NCBI GenBank assembly: GCA_003725745.1
Contig: RHDP01000001.1
Location: 3,115,001 to 3,179,000, forward strand
From: Streptomyces sp. I6
GTDB lineage: Bacteria > Actinomycetota > Actinomycetes > Streptomycetales > Streptomycetaceae
Length of the DNA stretch: 64,000 nt
Direction of reading: 5' to 3'
Of this stretch, positions 1-8,572 are shown one piece after another (the stretch's first letter is position 1; each line of letters opens with the position of its first letter). Position numbers and translations under genes: made by a program. A model generated the notes under the pieces. It had not been told where the DNA came from, searched no databases, and was given only the letters and a program-made list of their open reading frames with translations.

Positions 1-1137
1 GCGCTCGTCGTGCTCCCCTTCACCGGGCGGGTCATCGACCGGCGCGGGCCGCTGCCCGTGCTCGTCGTGGCCGCGCTGCTGGCCTCCGGGGGCGCGCTGG
101 CCATGGGGCTGGCCGGCAGCGTGCCCGCCGTCGTGCTGTCGGCTGCGCTGCTGGGCGCCGGGACGGCAGTGATGCAGCCGGCGCTGGCCACGATGATCGT
201 CTGGGGCTCCGTCCCGTCCACCAGGACCAGGGCGTTCGCCACGCAGTTCTTCCTCCAGAACCTGGGCCTGGGCGTCGGTGGACTCATCGGCGGGCAGATC
301 GTCGACGAGAGCCGTCCCGGCAGCTTCACGCTGCTGTTCTCGATCGAGGCCGCGATGTTCGTCGTCCTGGCCGTGGTCGCCGCGACCGTACGGATGCCGC
401 AGGCACCGTCGATTCCCGACGCCATGCCGGAGAACACCGAGGCCAAGGCCAGGGGCGGACTGCGGGCGCTGCTCGGCCACCGCGCCATGGTGCAGCTGTG
501 CGTGCTCGGTTTCGTGCTCTTCTTCGCCTGCTACGGCCAGTTCGAGTCGGGCCTCGCGGCCTACGGCACCGAGGCCGCGGGGATCGAGCCGGCGACGCTC
601 GGCTACGCCCTGGCCGCCAACACCGCGGTGATCGTGCTCGCGCAGTTCCTGGTGCTGCGCTTCGTCGAGCGCCGCCGTCGTTCGCGCGTGATCGCCGGGG
701 TAGGGCTGATCTGGGCCGCGGCCTGGCTCGTCGCCGGATACGCGGGCCTCGGGCACGGCGGCCAGGCGATGGCGGCGGCCGCGTTCATCGCGACGTACGC
801 CCTGTTCGGGCTCGGCGAGGCGATGCTGTCGCCGACCGTGGCGCCGCTCGTCGCCGATCTCGCACCCGAGTCGATGGTCGGGCAGTACAACTCGGCGTTC
901 GCACTCGTCAAGCAGCTGGCGCTGGCGGTCGGTCCGGCGGTGGGCGGTCCGATGGGGGCCACCCTGCACGGCCCGTACATCGTGACGTTCGTCCTCTTCT
1001 CCCTGGGCATCAGCGTGCTGGCGCTGAGGCTGGGGCGGAACCTCACAGCCGTCCAGGACCAGCCCTCGCTCGCGAGCGCGTCCCGGATCGTCCTCCGGCA
1101 CCGGCCCGAACGGGGCAAGGCCCGGGCCGGAGTCTGA
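1..1137 (+). CDS. MFS transporter, 5'-truncated by window edge
   Basis: The reading frame is open from base 1, so the true start lies upstream. The visible 375-odd residues are a chain of Ala/Leu/Val-rich membrane helices typical of the second part of a major facilitator superfamily drug/proton antiporter. A cytoplasmic loop begins DRRGPLPV, resembling the MFS loop motif, and a basic loop (VERRRRSR) lies between later helices. About ten helices can be seen and the tail is short and basic. A role in export of small molecules across the cytoplasmic membrane is inferred from the family only; the substrate is unknown. It is convergent with the phosphatase gene that follows. Confidence 0.85.
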   Translation, partial: ALVVLPFTGRVIDRRGPLPVLVVAALLASGGALAMGLAGSVPAVVLSAALLGAGTAVMQPALATMIVWGSVPSTRTRAFATQFFLQNLGLGVGGLIGGQIVDESRPGSFTLLFSIEAAMFVVLAVVAATVRMPQAPSIPDAMPENTEAKARGGLRALLGHRAMVQLCVLGFVLFFACYGQFESGLAAYGTEAAGIEPATLGYALAANTAVIVLAQFLVLRFVERRRRSRVIAGVGLIWAAAWLVAGYAGLGHGGQAMAAAAFIATYALFGLGEAMLSPTVAPLVADLAPESMVGQYNSAFALVKQLALAVGPAVGGPMGATLHGPYIVTFVLFSLGISVLALRLGRNLTAVQDQPSLASASRIVLRHRPERGKARAGV

Positions 1138-1218
1138 CCGGCCGGGTCCGGCGGCATCCGGGCGGCACCGGGCAGCGGCCCCGTCCCGGCGTCAGCCCCG
1201 GGCGCGCCCTAAGGGCCC

Positions 1219-2919
1219 CTAAGGGCTGTCGGGGAGCGCGAACTCGCACCACACCGCCTTGCCGCCGCCGGGAGTGCGGCGGCACCCCCAGGACGAGGCG
1301 ATCGTCGCGACGATGGAGATCCCGCGGCCCGCCTCGTCCTCCGTTTCCGCGCGGCGGCGGCGCGGAAGGTGCTCGTCGCCGTCCGTGACCTCGATGATCA
1401 GCCGGCGGTCGGTGCGTCGCAGACGCAGACGCATGGGGGGTGTGCCGTGCTGGAGCGAGTTCGCCACCAGTTCACTCACGGCGAGCACACCGAGATCGCG
1501 CAGCTCCACGGGGAACCGCCACGAGGCCAGCACTCCCGAGGCGAACGCCCGTGCGCGGGGTGCGGCCTCCACTCCGCCGAGCAGTTCCAGCGCGGCGTTG
1601 TGGAAGAGTTCCGCGTCCCCGCCCGACCGGGCCGGGTGCTGCAGGACGAGCACGGCGACATCGTCGTCATGGTCCGCGGTGACTCCCAGGGAGCGGATGA
1701 GCCGGTCGCACACGATCTGGGGGGAACCGGTCGCTCCGGCCAGCGCACGCTCCAGCGCGGCGACTCCCTCGTCGATGTCCTCGCCACGCCGCTCCACCAG
1801 TCCGTCGGTGTAGAGAACGGCGGTGGAGCCGGGTTGCAACGGGATCGTGCCGGAGGAGTGGAGCCAGCCGCCGGTGCCGAGCGGAGGGCCCGTCGGCTCC
1901 TCGGCACGGTGGACCGTACCGTCGGCGTCGCGCACGAGGACGGGCAGATGCCCCGCGGACGCGTACACGAGCCGGCCCTCGTTCGGGTCGTGCACCGCGT
2001 ACACGCAGGTGGCGATCTGGCTGGGGTCGATCTCGGACGCCAGTCCGTCGAGGAGCTGGAGCACTTCGTGCGGGGGGAGGTCGAGCCGGGCGTACGCGCG
2101 GACGGCCGTGCGCAGCTGGCCCATGACGGCGGCGGCGCGCACCCCGCGGCCCATGACGTCGCCGATGACGAGCGCGGTGCGGCCGGCGCCGAGCGTGATC
2201 ACGTCGTACCAGTCGCCGCCGACCGCGGCGTCCGTGCCGCCCGGGCGGTAGTCGGCGGCGATCCGGAGGTCGTCCGGCTGTTCGAGCTCCTGCGGGAGCA
2301 GTGACCGCTGCAGCGTGACGGCGGCCTCGCGGTGCCTGCTCTCGCTGGCCCGCAGCCGTTCGGCGGCCTCGGCGTGGGCCGTGACGTCGGCGGCGAAGAC
2401 CAGAACGCCCCTGACGGACTCGCCCTCCCGGTGCGGATCGGGCGCTTCGGCGGGCAGGCAGGTGACCGTGTACGAACCGCCGCCCCGGATCCGGCGGGAC
2501 TTCACCGTACGGGGCTTGCCGCTGCGCAGCACCTGGTCGAGCAGCGGGAGCAGTCCCAGCTCGGCGAGTTCGGGGCAGGCCGCGGCGACCGCGGCTCCGG
2601 TGGCGCGGGGGCCGAACGCCGTCTCGTACGCCTCGTTGACGTAGCAGATCCGGTGCTCGGGGCCGTACACGAGGGCGACCAGTGCGGGCAGCCCGTCGAG
2701 CAGCCCGCGGACGGGGAAGTGCTCGAGTGCGGGAACGGAGAATTCAGCGGGCGGGTCCTGCGCACCGCGGGGGTCGGTGACGACGTCGGCGGCGTCGGGC
2801 CGCAGCTCCGGCCGCCGGTCGTACTCGCCGCGGGCCGCGGGGACGGAACGGCGGTCCGTCCGCGCTGCGGCGCGGCGCTGCGTACCGGGGAGCCGGGCGC
2901 TCCAGCGCGTGAAGTTCAC
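1219..2919 (-). CDS. PAS-PP2C-HATPase serine phosphatase (SpoIIE/RsbU type)
   Basis: The 566-residue protein has a basic N-terminus, a PAS-like sensor domain (about residues 65-185), a SpoIIE-type PP2C phosphatase domain (about 195-425, with GGDWYDV, GDVMGRG and LYTDGLVE metal-binding motifs) and a C-terminal histidine-kinase-like ATPase (about 435-560, with ELVANSLQHG and GRGIS). Such proteins act in partner-switching control of sigma factors by dephosphorylating anti-anti-sigma proteins, and the ATPase part resembles anti-sigma kinases. The start is GTG with a GAGG about 11 bases upstream. No antagonist gene lies next to it, so its partner is unknown. It sits downstream of the NADH dehydrogenase gene on the same strand, 177 bases away. 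Confidence 0.9.
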   Translation of the reverse strand: MNFTRWSARLPGTQRRAAARTDRRSVPAARGEYDRRPELRPDAADVVTDPRGAQDPPAEFSVPALEHFPVRGLLDGLPALVALVYGPEHRICYVNEAYETAFGPRATGAAVAAACPELAELGLLPLLDQVLRSGKPRTVKSRRIRGGGSYTVTCLPAEAPDPHREGESVRGVLVFAADVTAHAEAAERLRASESRHREAAVTLQRSLLPQELEQPDDLRIAADYRPGGTDAAVGGDWYDVITLGAGRTALVIGDVMGRGVRAAAVMGQLRTAVRAYARLDLPPHEVLQLLDGLASEIDPSQIATCVYAVHDPNEGRLVYASAGHLPVLVRDADGTVHRAEEPTGPPLGTGGWLHSSGTIPLQPGSTAVLYTDGLVERRGEDIDEGVAALERALAGATGSPQIVCDRLIRSLGVTADHDDDVAVLVLQHPARSGGDAELFHNAALELLGGVEAAPRARAFASGVLASWRFPVELRDLGVLAVSELVANSLQHGTPPMRLRLRRTDRRLIIEVTDGDEHLPRRRRAETEDEAGRGISIVATIASSWGCRRTPGGGKAVWCEFALPDSP

Positions 2920-3096
2920 GGATCTTCAAGCCTCGTGGTGTCGTTGCTGTTCGTCGTGCGCGGTTGCGCCCGTGTGTCCGACCGGGCCCGGTGCGGTTCC
3001 GGTTCCGGTCGGGGGGGCCGGTCCTCACCGGAGCGGCCAAGTCTGCTGGTCCCGTCGCCGATCGGCGTGGGGCGGGCGGCCGGCGCCCCGGGCATG

Positions 3097-4785
3097 TCAC
3101 TCTGCGCTGGCCGCATGTCCACCTATCGTCACACGTCCAGTGTGGCCCACCACGCTGACAGCCGGGTCAGCCGTCCCCGGTTCCGCCCCCGGGTCCGGGT
3201 CCGTTCGGGTCCTTTCTCCGCCGCTCCTCCCCCGGTGCGCCGCCCGGGGCTCCCCCGGTGCGTCGCTGCCGGGTGCGGCTGCGGACGCCGCGGACGGGCC
3301 GGGACGGGTAGGGGGAGCCTGGCGCCGCCTCCTCTCCCGTTCGCTCATGGGCGGATCCTCGTGGCGGCGTGCGAGCGGCCTGGACGGGACTGCGCCCGCG
3401 GCGAGTTCGAACTCGGCCCGCGGGTGCTCCAGTGACCCGAGGGAGACGATCTCACGTTTGAAGAGCCCGGCGAGGGTCCACTCGGCAAGGATGCGGGCCT
3501 TCCGGTTGAACGTGGGCATGCGGCTGAGATGGTACGCGCGGTGCATCAGCCAGGCGGGATAGCCCTTCAGCTTGCGGCCGTACACATGCGCCACGCCCTT
3601 GTGCAGCCCCAGCGACGCCACGGAGCCGACGTACTTGTGGGCGTAGGTCTTCAGGGGCTGCCCGCGCAGCGAGGCGACGATGTTCTCGGCGAGCACCTTC
3701 GTCTGGCGGACCGCGTGCTGAGCGTTAGGCGCGCACACCGTGCCGGGCTCCTCGGCGGTGACGTCGGGCACGGCCGCGGCGTCACCGGCCGACCACGCGT
3801 GCCCGACCCCCTCGACGGTGAGTTCCGCGGTGCACCTGAGCCGGCCGTGCTCGTTGAGCGGCAGATCCGTGGCCGCCAGGACGGGAGCGGGTTTCACTCC
3901 GGCGGTCCACACGACCGTGCGGGTCGGCATCCGGGAGCCGTCGCTCAGGGCCGCGACACGGTTCTCGCAGGAGTCCAGGCGGGTGCCGAGCCGTACGTCG
4001 ATGTTGCGGGCGCGCAGTTCCCGGATCGCGTACGTCCCCATCGCCTCGCCGACCTCGGGGAGGATCCGGTCGCTCGCCTCGACGAGGATCCACTTCAGGT
4101 CCGCCGGCTTGATGTTGTGGTAGTAGCGCGTGGCGTAGCGGGCCATGTCCTCGAGTTCGGCGAGTGCTTCGACGCCCGCGTAACCGCCACCCACGACGAC
4201 GAAGGTGAGCGCCGCGTCGCGCAGGGCGGGCTCGCGGGTGGAGGAGGCGATGTCCATCTGCTCGATGACGTGGTTGCGCAGGCCGATGGCCTCCTCGACG
4301 GTCTTGAAACCGATGGCGTACTCGGCGAGTCCGGGAACGGGCAGCGTGCGCGAGATGGACCCCGGGGCGAGCACCAGCTCGTGGTATCCGATCGGGACCG
4401 CCCCGGCGCCCTCCTCCTCGGAGGCGAGGGTGGTGAAGGCGGCGGTGCGCTTGGCGTGGTCCACCGACCGGACCTCGCCGATGACGATCTTGCATCGGTA
4501 CAGGACCCGGCGGAGCGGTACGACGACGTGGCGGGGCGAGATGGAGCCCGCGGCCGCCTCGGGGAGGAAGGGCTGGTAGGTCATATAGGGCGCGGGCGAC
4601 ACGACCACGATCTCTACCTCGCCGCGCTCCAGCTCGCGCCGGAGCTGCTGCTGGAGGCGGATCGCGGTGTACATCCCCACATAGCCCCCGCCGGCAACGA
4701 GAATGCGCGTGCGCGACGGGGTGCCGGGGATCGTGCCGGAGGTCGTGCCGGGGGTCGTGTCCCGGGAGTGTGCAGCCTTCACCAC
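3097..4785 (-). CDS. ndh: Type II NADH dehydrogenase (NDH-2)
   Basis: This FAD-dependent oxidoreductase is predicted to pass electrons from NADH to menaquinone at the inner face of the membrane without proton pumping. The first dinucleotide-binding motif is ILVAGGGYVGMY near the N-terminus and the second is VVVGGGYAGVEA about 160 residues later, followed by the conserved TRTVVWTAGVKP stretch and a C-terminal amphipathic part. The frame is open to 5013, but the extra 76 residues are low-complexity and not family-like, so I prefer the GTG at 4785, just before the family-like region. A GAGGAG lies about 15 bases upstream. The last 85 residues are a polar, Pro/Arg/Gly-rich tail beyond the usual domain. 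It is divergent from the atrA-like gene. Confidence 0.88.
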   Translation of the reverse strand: MVKAAHSRDTTPGTTSGTIPGTPSRTRILVAGGGYVGMYTAIRLQQQLRRELERGEVEIVVVSPAPYMTYQPFLPEAAAGSISPRHVVVPLRRVLYRCKIVIGEVRSVDHAKRTAAFTTLASEEEGAGAVPIGYHELVLAPGSISRTLPVPGLAEYAIGFKTVEEAIGLRNHVIEQMDIASSTREPALRDAALTFVVVGGGYAGVEALAELEDMARYATRYYHNIKPADLKWILVEASDRILPEVGEAMGTYAIRELRARNIDVRLGTRLDSCENRVAALSDGSRMPTRTVVWTAGVKPAPVLAATDLPLNEHGRLRCTAELTVEGVGHAWSAGDAAAVPDVTAEEPGTVCAPNAQHAVRQTKVLAENIVASLRGQPLKTYAHKYVGSVASLGLHKGVAHVYGRKLKGYPAWLMHRAYHLSRMPTFNRKARILAEWTLAGLFKREIVSLGSLEHPRAEFELAAGAVPSRPLARRHEDPPMSERERRRRQAPPTRPGPSAASAAAPGSDAPGEPRAAHRGRSGGERTRTDPDPGAEPGTADPAVSVVGHTGRVTIGGHAASAE

Positions 4786-5123
4786 CCCATGACGCAACGC
4801 TCCTCGGAGTTTGTCCACAGTCCCGGCGGATTGTGTGACCGGAGGTTCCGGCCACACCTCGGCGGAACTGGTGCGCCCGTCGAGGGAAGGTGCGCAGGTC
4901 AGCGGGGCGGAAGGGGGTTCGGGGCGGGGGTGGGACCAGGAAGGTTCCGGCCCTTGCTCCGTTCGGGTCGGGCACCGGACGGAACTGCCCCTTCTGAATT
5001 GACCGCGACTCAACTATGTTCGTACCTCGTCGGGGTGTTCTGGCCGGTGACTCGCCTGATTCACCCCGGTGTCACGGCGGGGAGGTCTCCGGGGGAGACG
5101 ACATCATTTCCGGGGGAACATTC
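4786..5123. promoter_or_regulatory. Divergent ndh / atrA-like intergenic region
   Basis: This 338-base gap separates the divergent NADH dehydrogenase and TetR genes and must hold both promoters. An imperfect dyad TTGAccgcgacTCAA lies near 4999-5013. A TTCC-ggg-GGAA dyad lies just upstream of the TetR start and overlaps its ribosome binding site. Either might be an operator for autoregulation, but this is speculative. No further gene is visible. Confidence 0.4.
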
Positions 5124-5888
5124 ATGCACATTCAGGATTCGCATTGGCCGGGCGCCGTCGCCACGGAGGCCGGGGGAGACGGGCGCGCGGGGGCGGCTGC
5201 GACCAGCCGTCCGGCACCGCTGCGCGTGGACGCGCAGCGCAATCTGGAGCATGTGCTCAGGGCCGCGCGCGAGGTGTTCGGCGAGCTCGGTTACGGCGCT
5301 CCGATGGAAGACGTGGCACGTCGGGCACGAGTGGGCGTGGGCACGGTCTACCGCCGCTTCCCGAGCAAGGACGTGCTGGTGCGGCGGATAGCCGAGGAGG
5401 AGACATCCCGGCTGACGGAGCAGGCGCGTACCGCACTCGGCCAGGAGGAGGAGCCCTGGTCGGCGCTCTCCCGCTTCCTGCGCACCTCGGTCGCCTCGGG
5501 TGCCGGCCGGCTGCTGCCGCCGCACGTGCTGCGGGTCGGTGTGGCCGACGACTCGACGGTCGCCGAGGGCCGGGTCCGGGCGGAGGCGCGGGTGCCGCAG
5601 CAGCGTGCGGGCATCGCGGGCCAGCCCGAACTGCGGGTGGTCGCACCGCGTCCGGTGCCCGCGGCAGAGCGGGACGACGCCGGGTCGGATGAGCTGGTCG
5701 ACGTGGTGGGGCAGTTGGTCGACCGGGCACGGGAGGCCGGTGAACTGCGCGGGGACGTCACCGTCGCGGACGTGCTGCTGGTGATAGCGACCGCGGCACC
5801 GTCCCTCCCGGACGCGGCGCAGCAGGCGGCCGCCTCGGCACGGCTGCTGGACATCCTGCTGGAGGGGCTGCGCTCGAGGCCCGTGTAA
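5124..5888 (+). CDS. atrA: TetR/AcrR-family regulator, AtrA-like
   Basis: This is a 254-residue TetR-family DNA-binding protein. After an alanine/glycine-rich leader of about 35 residues comes a strongly conserved helix-turn-helix domain (APMEDVARRARVGVGTVYRRF), then an all-helical ligand/dimer domain ending LLEGLRSRP. The ATG at 5124 has GGGGGA about 7 bases upstream, so the longer open frame from 5016 is not used. The MHIQDSHW start, the position divergent from ndh and the neighbouring sigma-factor gene match what I recall of AtrA (SCO4118). In S. coelicolor AtrA activates the actinorhodin activator gene actII-ORF4 and nagE2. Orthology is inferred and was not tested by search. The middle of the protein (about residues 140-190) is variable and low-complexity. 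Confidence 0.82.
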   Translation: MHIQDSHWPGAVATEAGGDGRAGAAATSRPAPLRVDAQRNLEHVLRAAREVFGELGYGAPMEDVARRARVGVGTVYRRFPSKDVLVRRIAEEETSRLTEQARTALGQEEEPWSALSRFLRTSVASGAGRLLPPHVLRVGVADDSTVAEGRVRAEARVPQQRAGIAGQPELRVVAPRPVPAAERDDAGSDELVDVVGQLVDRAREAGELRGDVTVADVLLVIATAAPSLPDAAQQAAASARLLDILLEGLRSRPV

Positions 5889-5941
5889 ACGGGGCCGCCA
5901 TGCCGTCCGCCCCGGTTGCACGGCGACGGGGCCCTCTCGGG

Positions 5942-5994
5942 CAGCCCTCCCGTAGCGGCCTTCTCGCGTCAGCCCTCCCGTAGCGGCCTTCTCG
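5942..5994. repeat. Tandem 25-base direct repeat, 28-base period
   Basis: Two copies of a 25-base segment beginning CAGCCCTCCCGTAGCGG start at 5942 and 5970, downstream of the TetR gene. The origin is unknown and no gene is involved. Confidence 0.7.
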
Positions 5995-6130
5995 TGGCGG
6001 CGCGGGCTCGTGCTTGGATTCGGACGGTCTCCCGGACGAGTGGTTGCCGTGCAGGGGAGGCTTGACAGCGCCATCCCTGTGGCACTCTGGCCGGTGTTCG
6101 GGTCACTGGGTGGGTACGGGGGCTTCCGCG

Positions 6131-8040
6131 ATGAGCGGTGACGGTCGCAACGAGCCGCGCGCCGGGGGTATCGGCGAGGAGTCCGGCGGGCCCGGCGGCG
6201 AACGCGGCGGGCGGGTTCCGTCGCAGCGCGGGGGGGCCTCGTCGGGACCCACCTCCGACGCCTCGCCCTCCCCTCCGCCACCATCGGACGCCGATCTGGT
6301 CCTGCGGATGCGCGGAGGCGACGACACCGCGTACGAAGAGCTGTTCAGGAGGCACGCGGACGCCGTGCGCCGCTATGCCCGCACCTGCTGCCGCGACGTC
6401 CACACGGCGGACGACCTGACGGCCGAGGTGTTCGCCAGGACACTGCAGGCGGTGCGCGGAGGCGCGGGACCGGAACAGGCGGTGCGGGCGTATCTGCTGA
6501 CGGCCGTGCGCCGTGTCGCCGCCGCCTGGGCGAGGTCCGCCCGCCGGGAGCACCTGGTCGAGGACTTCGCGGTCTTCGCCGACCAGGCGGCCGGCGCCAC
6601 CGAAGCACCGCGGGACGACACGCTCCAACTCGGTGCGGACGTGCGCGCCATGCACGAGGCCGAGCAGTCGATGGCCCTGCGGGCCTTCCGCTCGCTGCCC
6701 GAGCGCTGGCAGGCGGTGCTGTGGCACACCGCCGTCGAGCAGGAACCGCCGAGTGCGGTGGCACCGCTGTTCGGCCTCACGGCCAACGCCACCGCGGTAC
6801 TCGCCGGGCGCGCCCGGGAGGGGCTGAGGCAGGCGTATCTTCAGGCCCATGTGAGTTCCGCGCTCACCTCGGGCGGCGACTGCGCCCGGTACGCCGACCG
6901 GCTCGGCGCCTACGCCCGGGGCGGACTCCGGATGCGGGCCGAGCGCGGGCTGCGCAAGCACCTGGAGGTGTGTGCCGGATGCCGGCTCGCCGCGGGCGAG
7001 TTGGAGCAGGTGAACTCCGGGATCCCGGCGCTGCTGCCGGTCGCCTTCATCGGGTGGTTCGCCGCGGGGTACTCGTTCAAAGCCGCCGGGGCCGTGGCGG
7101 CGGGTGCGGCGGGATCCGGAGCGGCGGCCGGGGCCGGAGCCGCCGGGGCCGGCTCGGCCTCCGGCTCGTCGGGCGGCACGGGCGGTCTCGGCGGCACGGC
7201 TGCGGCGGAAGGGCTCGCCGCACCCGTGAAGGCCGGGATCGCCGCCGCGGTGGCGGCCGCGGTGGGCGTGGGGCTGGTGTGGGCGCTTTCGGGCGGTCCG
7301 GAGCCGAAACACGCTGCGCGGCCGCCGGCGGCTCAGCTTGTACCGGTTGTACCGGCGCACCCCGCCACGCCGGGGGCGACGCCGCCACCGGAGCCGCCGC
7401 GCTCCACCGCACCGGGCGAGCCACCGGCAGCGGCACCCCGTGCGCCGGCACCCGCTCCACCGCCTGCGGCGCCGAGCCCCACGCCGTCCCGGGCGCGTCC
7501 GGCGCCCGTGCCGGACCAGCCGACGGCGCCGCTGCCCGCGTCAGTTCCGCCCAGGGCGCCCGCGGAGACACCGGCGCCCGCACCGGCGCCTCCTCCCCCC
7601 ACGACCGTGCACCGGCTCGACCAGCTCCAGTACGCAGTGGCCGGCGACCATGTGAACCCCGAGGTGCGGCTCGGGCGAACAGCTGGATCTGGAAGCGCGA
7701 CGGCATGTCGATCGGCGGTACACGCTACGAGCACGGCGTGTCGGTGCACGCCCGTTCGTCCGTGACGATCGATCTGAACCGCGCGTGCAGTTCGTACGAC
7801 GCGCTCGTCGGCATCGACGACATGACGCTCGGACTGGGAGCCGTCCGCTTCTCCGTCTACGCGGACGGGGTGCGGCGGTGGCGGTCGCCGCTGCTGAGGG
7901 GAGGTGACCCGGCGGTACCCGTGTCCGTCGGCCTCACCGGCAGCGAGACGCTCCGCCTGGTCGTCGCCCCCCACGGCGTGCGGCCACTCGCGGCGACGGC
8001 GATCGCTGACTGGGCGCGGTCGCGGATCAGCTGCGTCTGA
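6131..8040 (+). CDS. ECF sigma factor fused to zinc-finger anti-sigma, membrane and NPCBM domains (frameshifted)
   Basis: The repaired protein is 636 residues. Order: disordered leader; sigma region 2 (about 52-125, with DDLTAEVFARTL); sigma region 4 (about 185-235); a zf-HC2-like anti-sigma finger near 277 (HLEVCAGC); a hydrophobic stretch at about 297-330; a clear transmembrane helix near 368-390; a Pro/Ala-rich linker; and a C-terminal NPCBM/NEW2 sugar-binding-type domain (about 500-636, with SIGGTRYEHGVSVHA). The frame is lost in the GGG at 7673-7675; adding one G joins the domains. The ATG at 6131 has GGGGG upstream. It is probably a membrane-tethered sigma factor sensing an envelope glycan; this role is inferred. 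A TTGACA hexamer lies at 6062-6067. Confidence 0.85.
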
Positions 8041-8572
8041 GGGCTGTCGTGTCGGCGTTCGCTCGGCGTGTCGGGAGTCGCCCCCGGGCCTGCGGGCCGG
8101 CGGAGCTGCGGGCGGAACCGACTCCTGGCTTGGGGCACCGTGCTTCCTCGCACGCCCTCGGCGCTCGGGCCGGCGTCGCGCCGCCTCGCGTGTCCGTCGC
8201 GCCCGTCGCGCCGCCTCGCCTGTCCGTCACGGCCGTCAGGGCCGTCAGGGCCGTCGCGGCCGTCGCGGCCGTCGCGGTCACGGTGCGCCCGGCTTTCCGT
8301 CAGGGCCGGATCTTCCGCGCTGCCTCACCCGACCACAGCACACGGCCTCCCCGGTTGCGGCAGGCCACCACCGCCCCGGCGCTCGACGCGGACGCTGCGC
8401 CGACCCGGGCGGCGCAGCGTGCACCTGAGCCGTCCCGGCGTCCCTTCGCCCCGCGCTCTCCACGACCACCGCCCTCCACACCCACCGCCGCCGGGCCACC
8501 GGCGTCCCCGGCACCCCCGTCGCGCGGACAGCGGCGAACGCACCCCCGACGAGCGCGGCGCGCAGCGGGCCG
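8041..8572. other. Gene-free stretch with GGCCGTCRG-type short repeats
   Basis: This 532-base gap lies between two convergent genes. It contains a run of about six 9-base units (GGCCGTCAG / GGCCGTCGC) around 8230-8280, and two copies of a GTCGCGCCGCCTCGC-type unit just before it. I see no convincing gene or hairpin terminator. Confidence 0.5.

Noticed and set aside
4786-5013. 76-residue N-terminal extension of the NADH dehydrogenase
   Set aside because: It is Pro/Ser-rich, not family-like, and would fill the divergent promoter region.
8027-8281. Minus-strand ORF rich in MTATAATAATALTALTA
   Set aside because: It is a translation of the GGCCGTC repeats, without a ribosome binding site or family resemblance.
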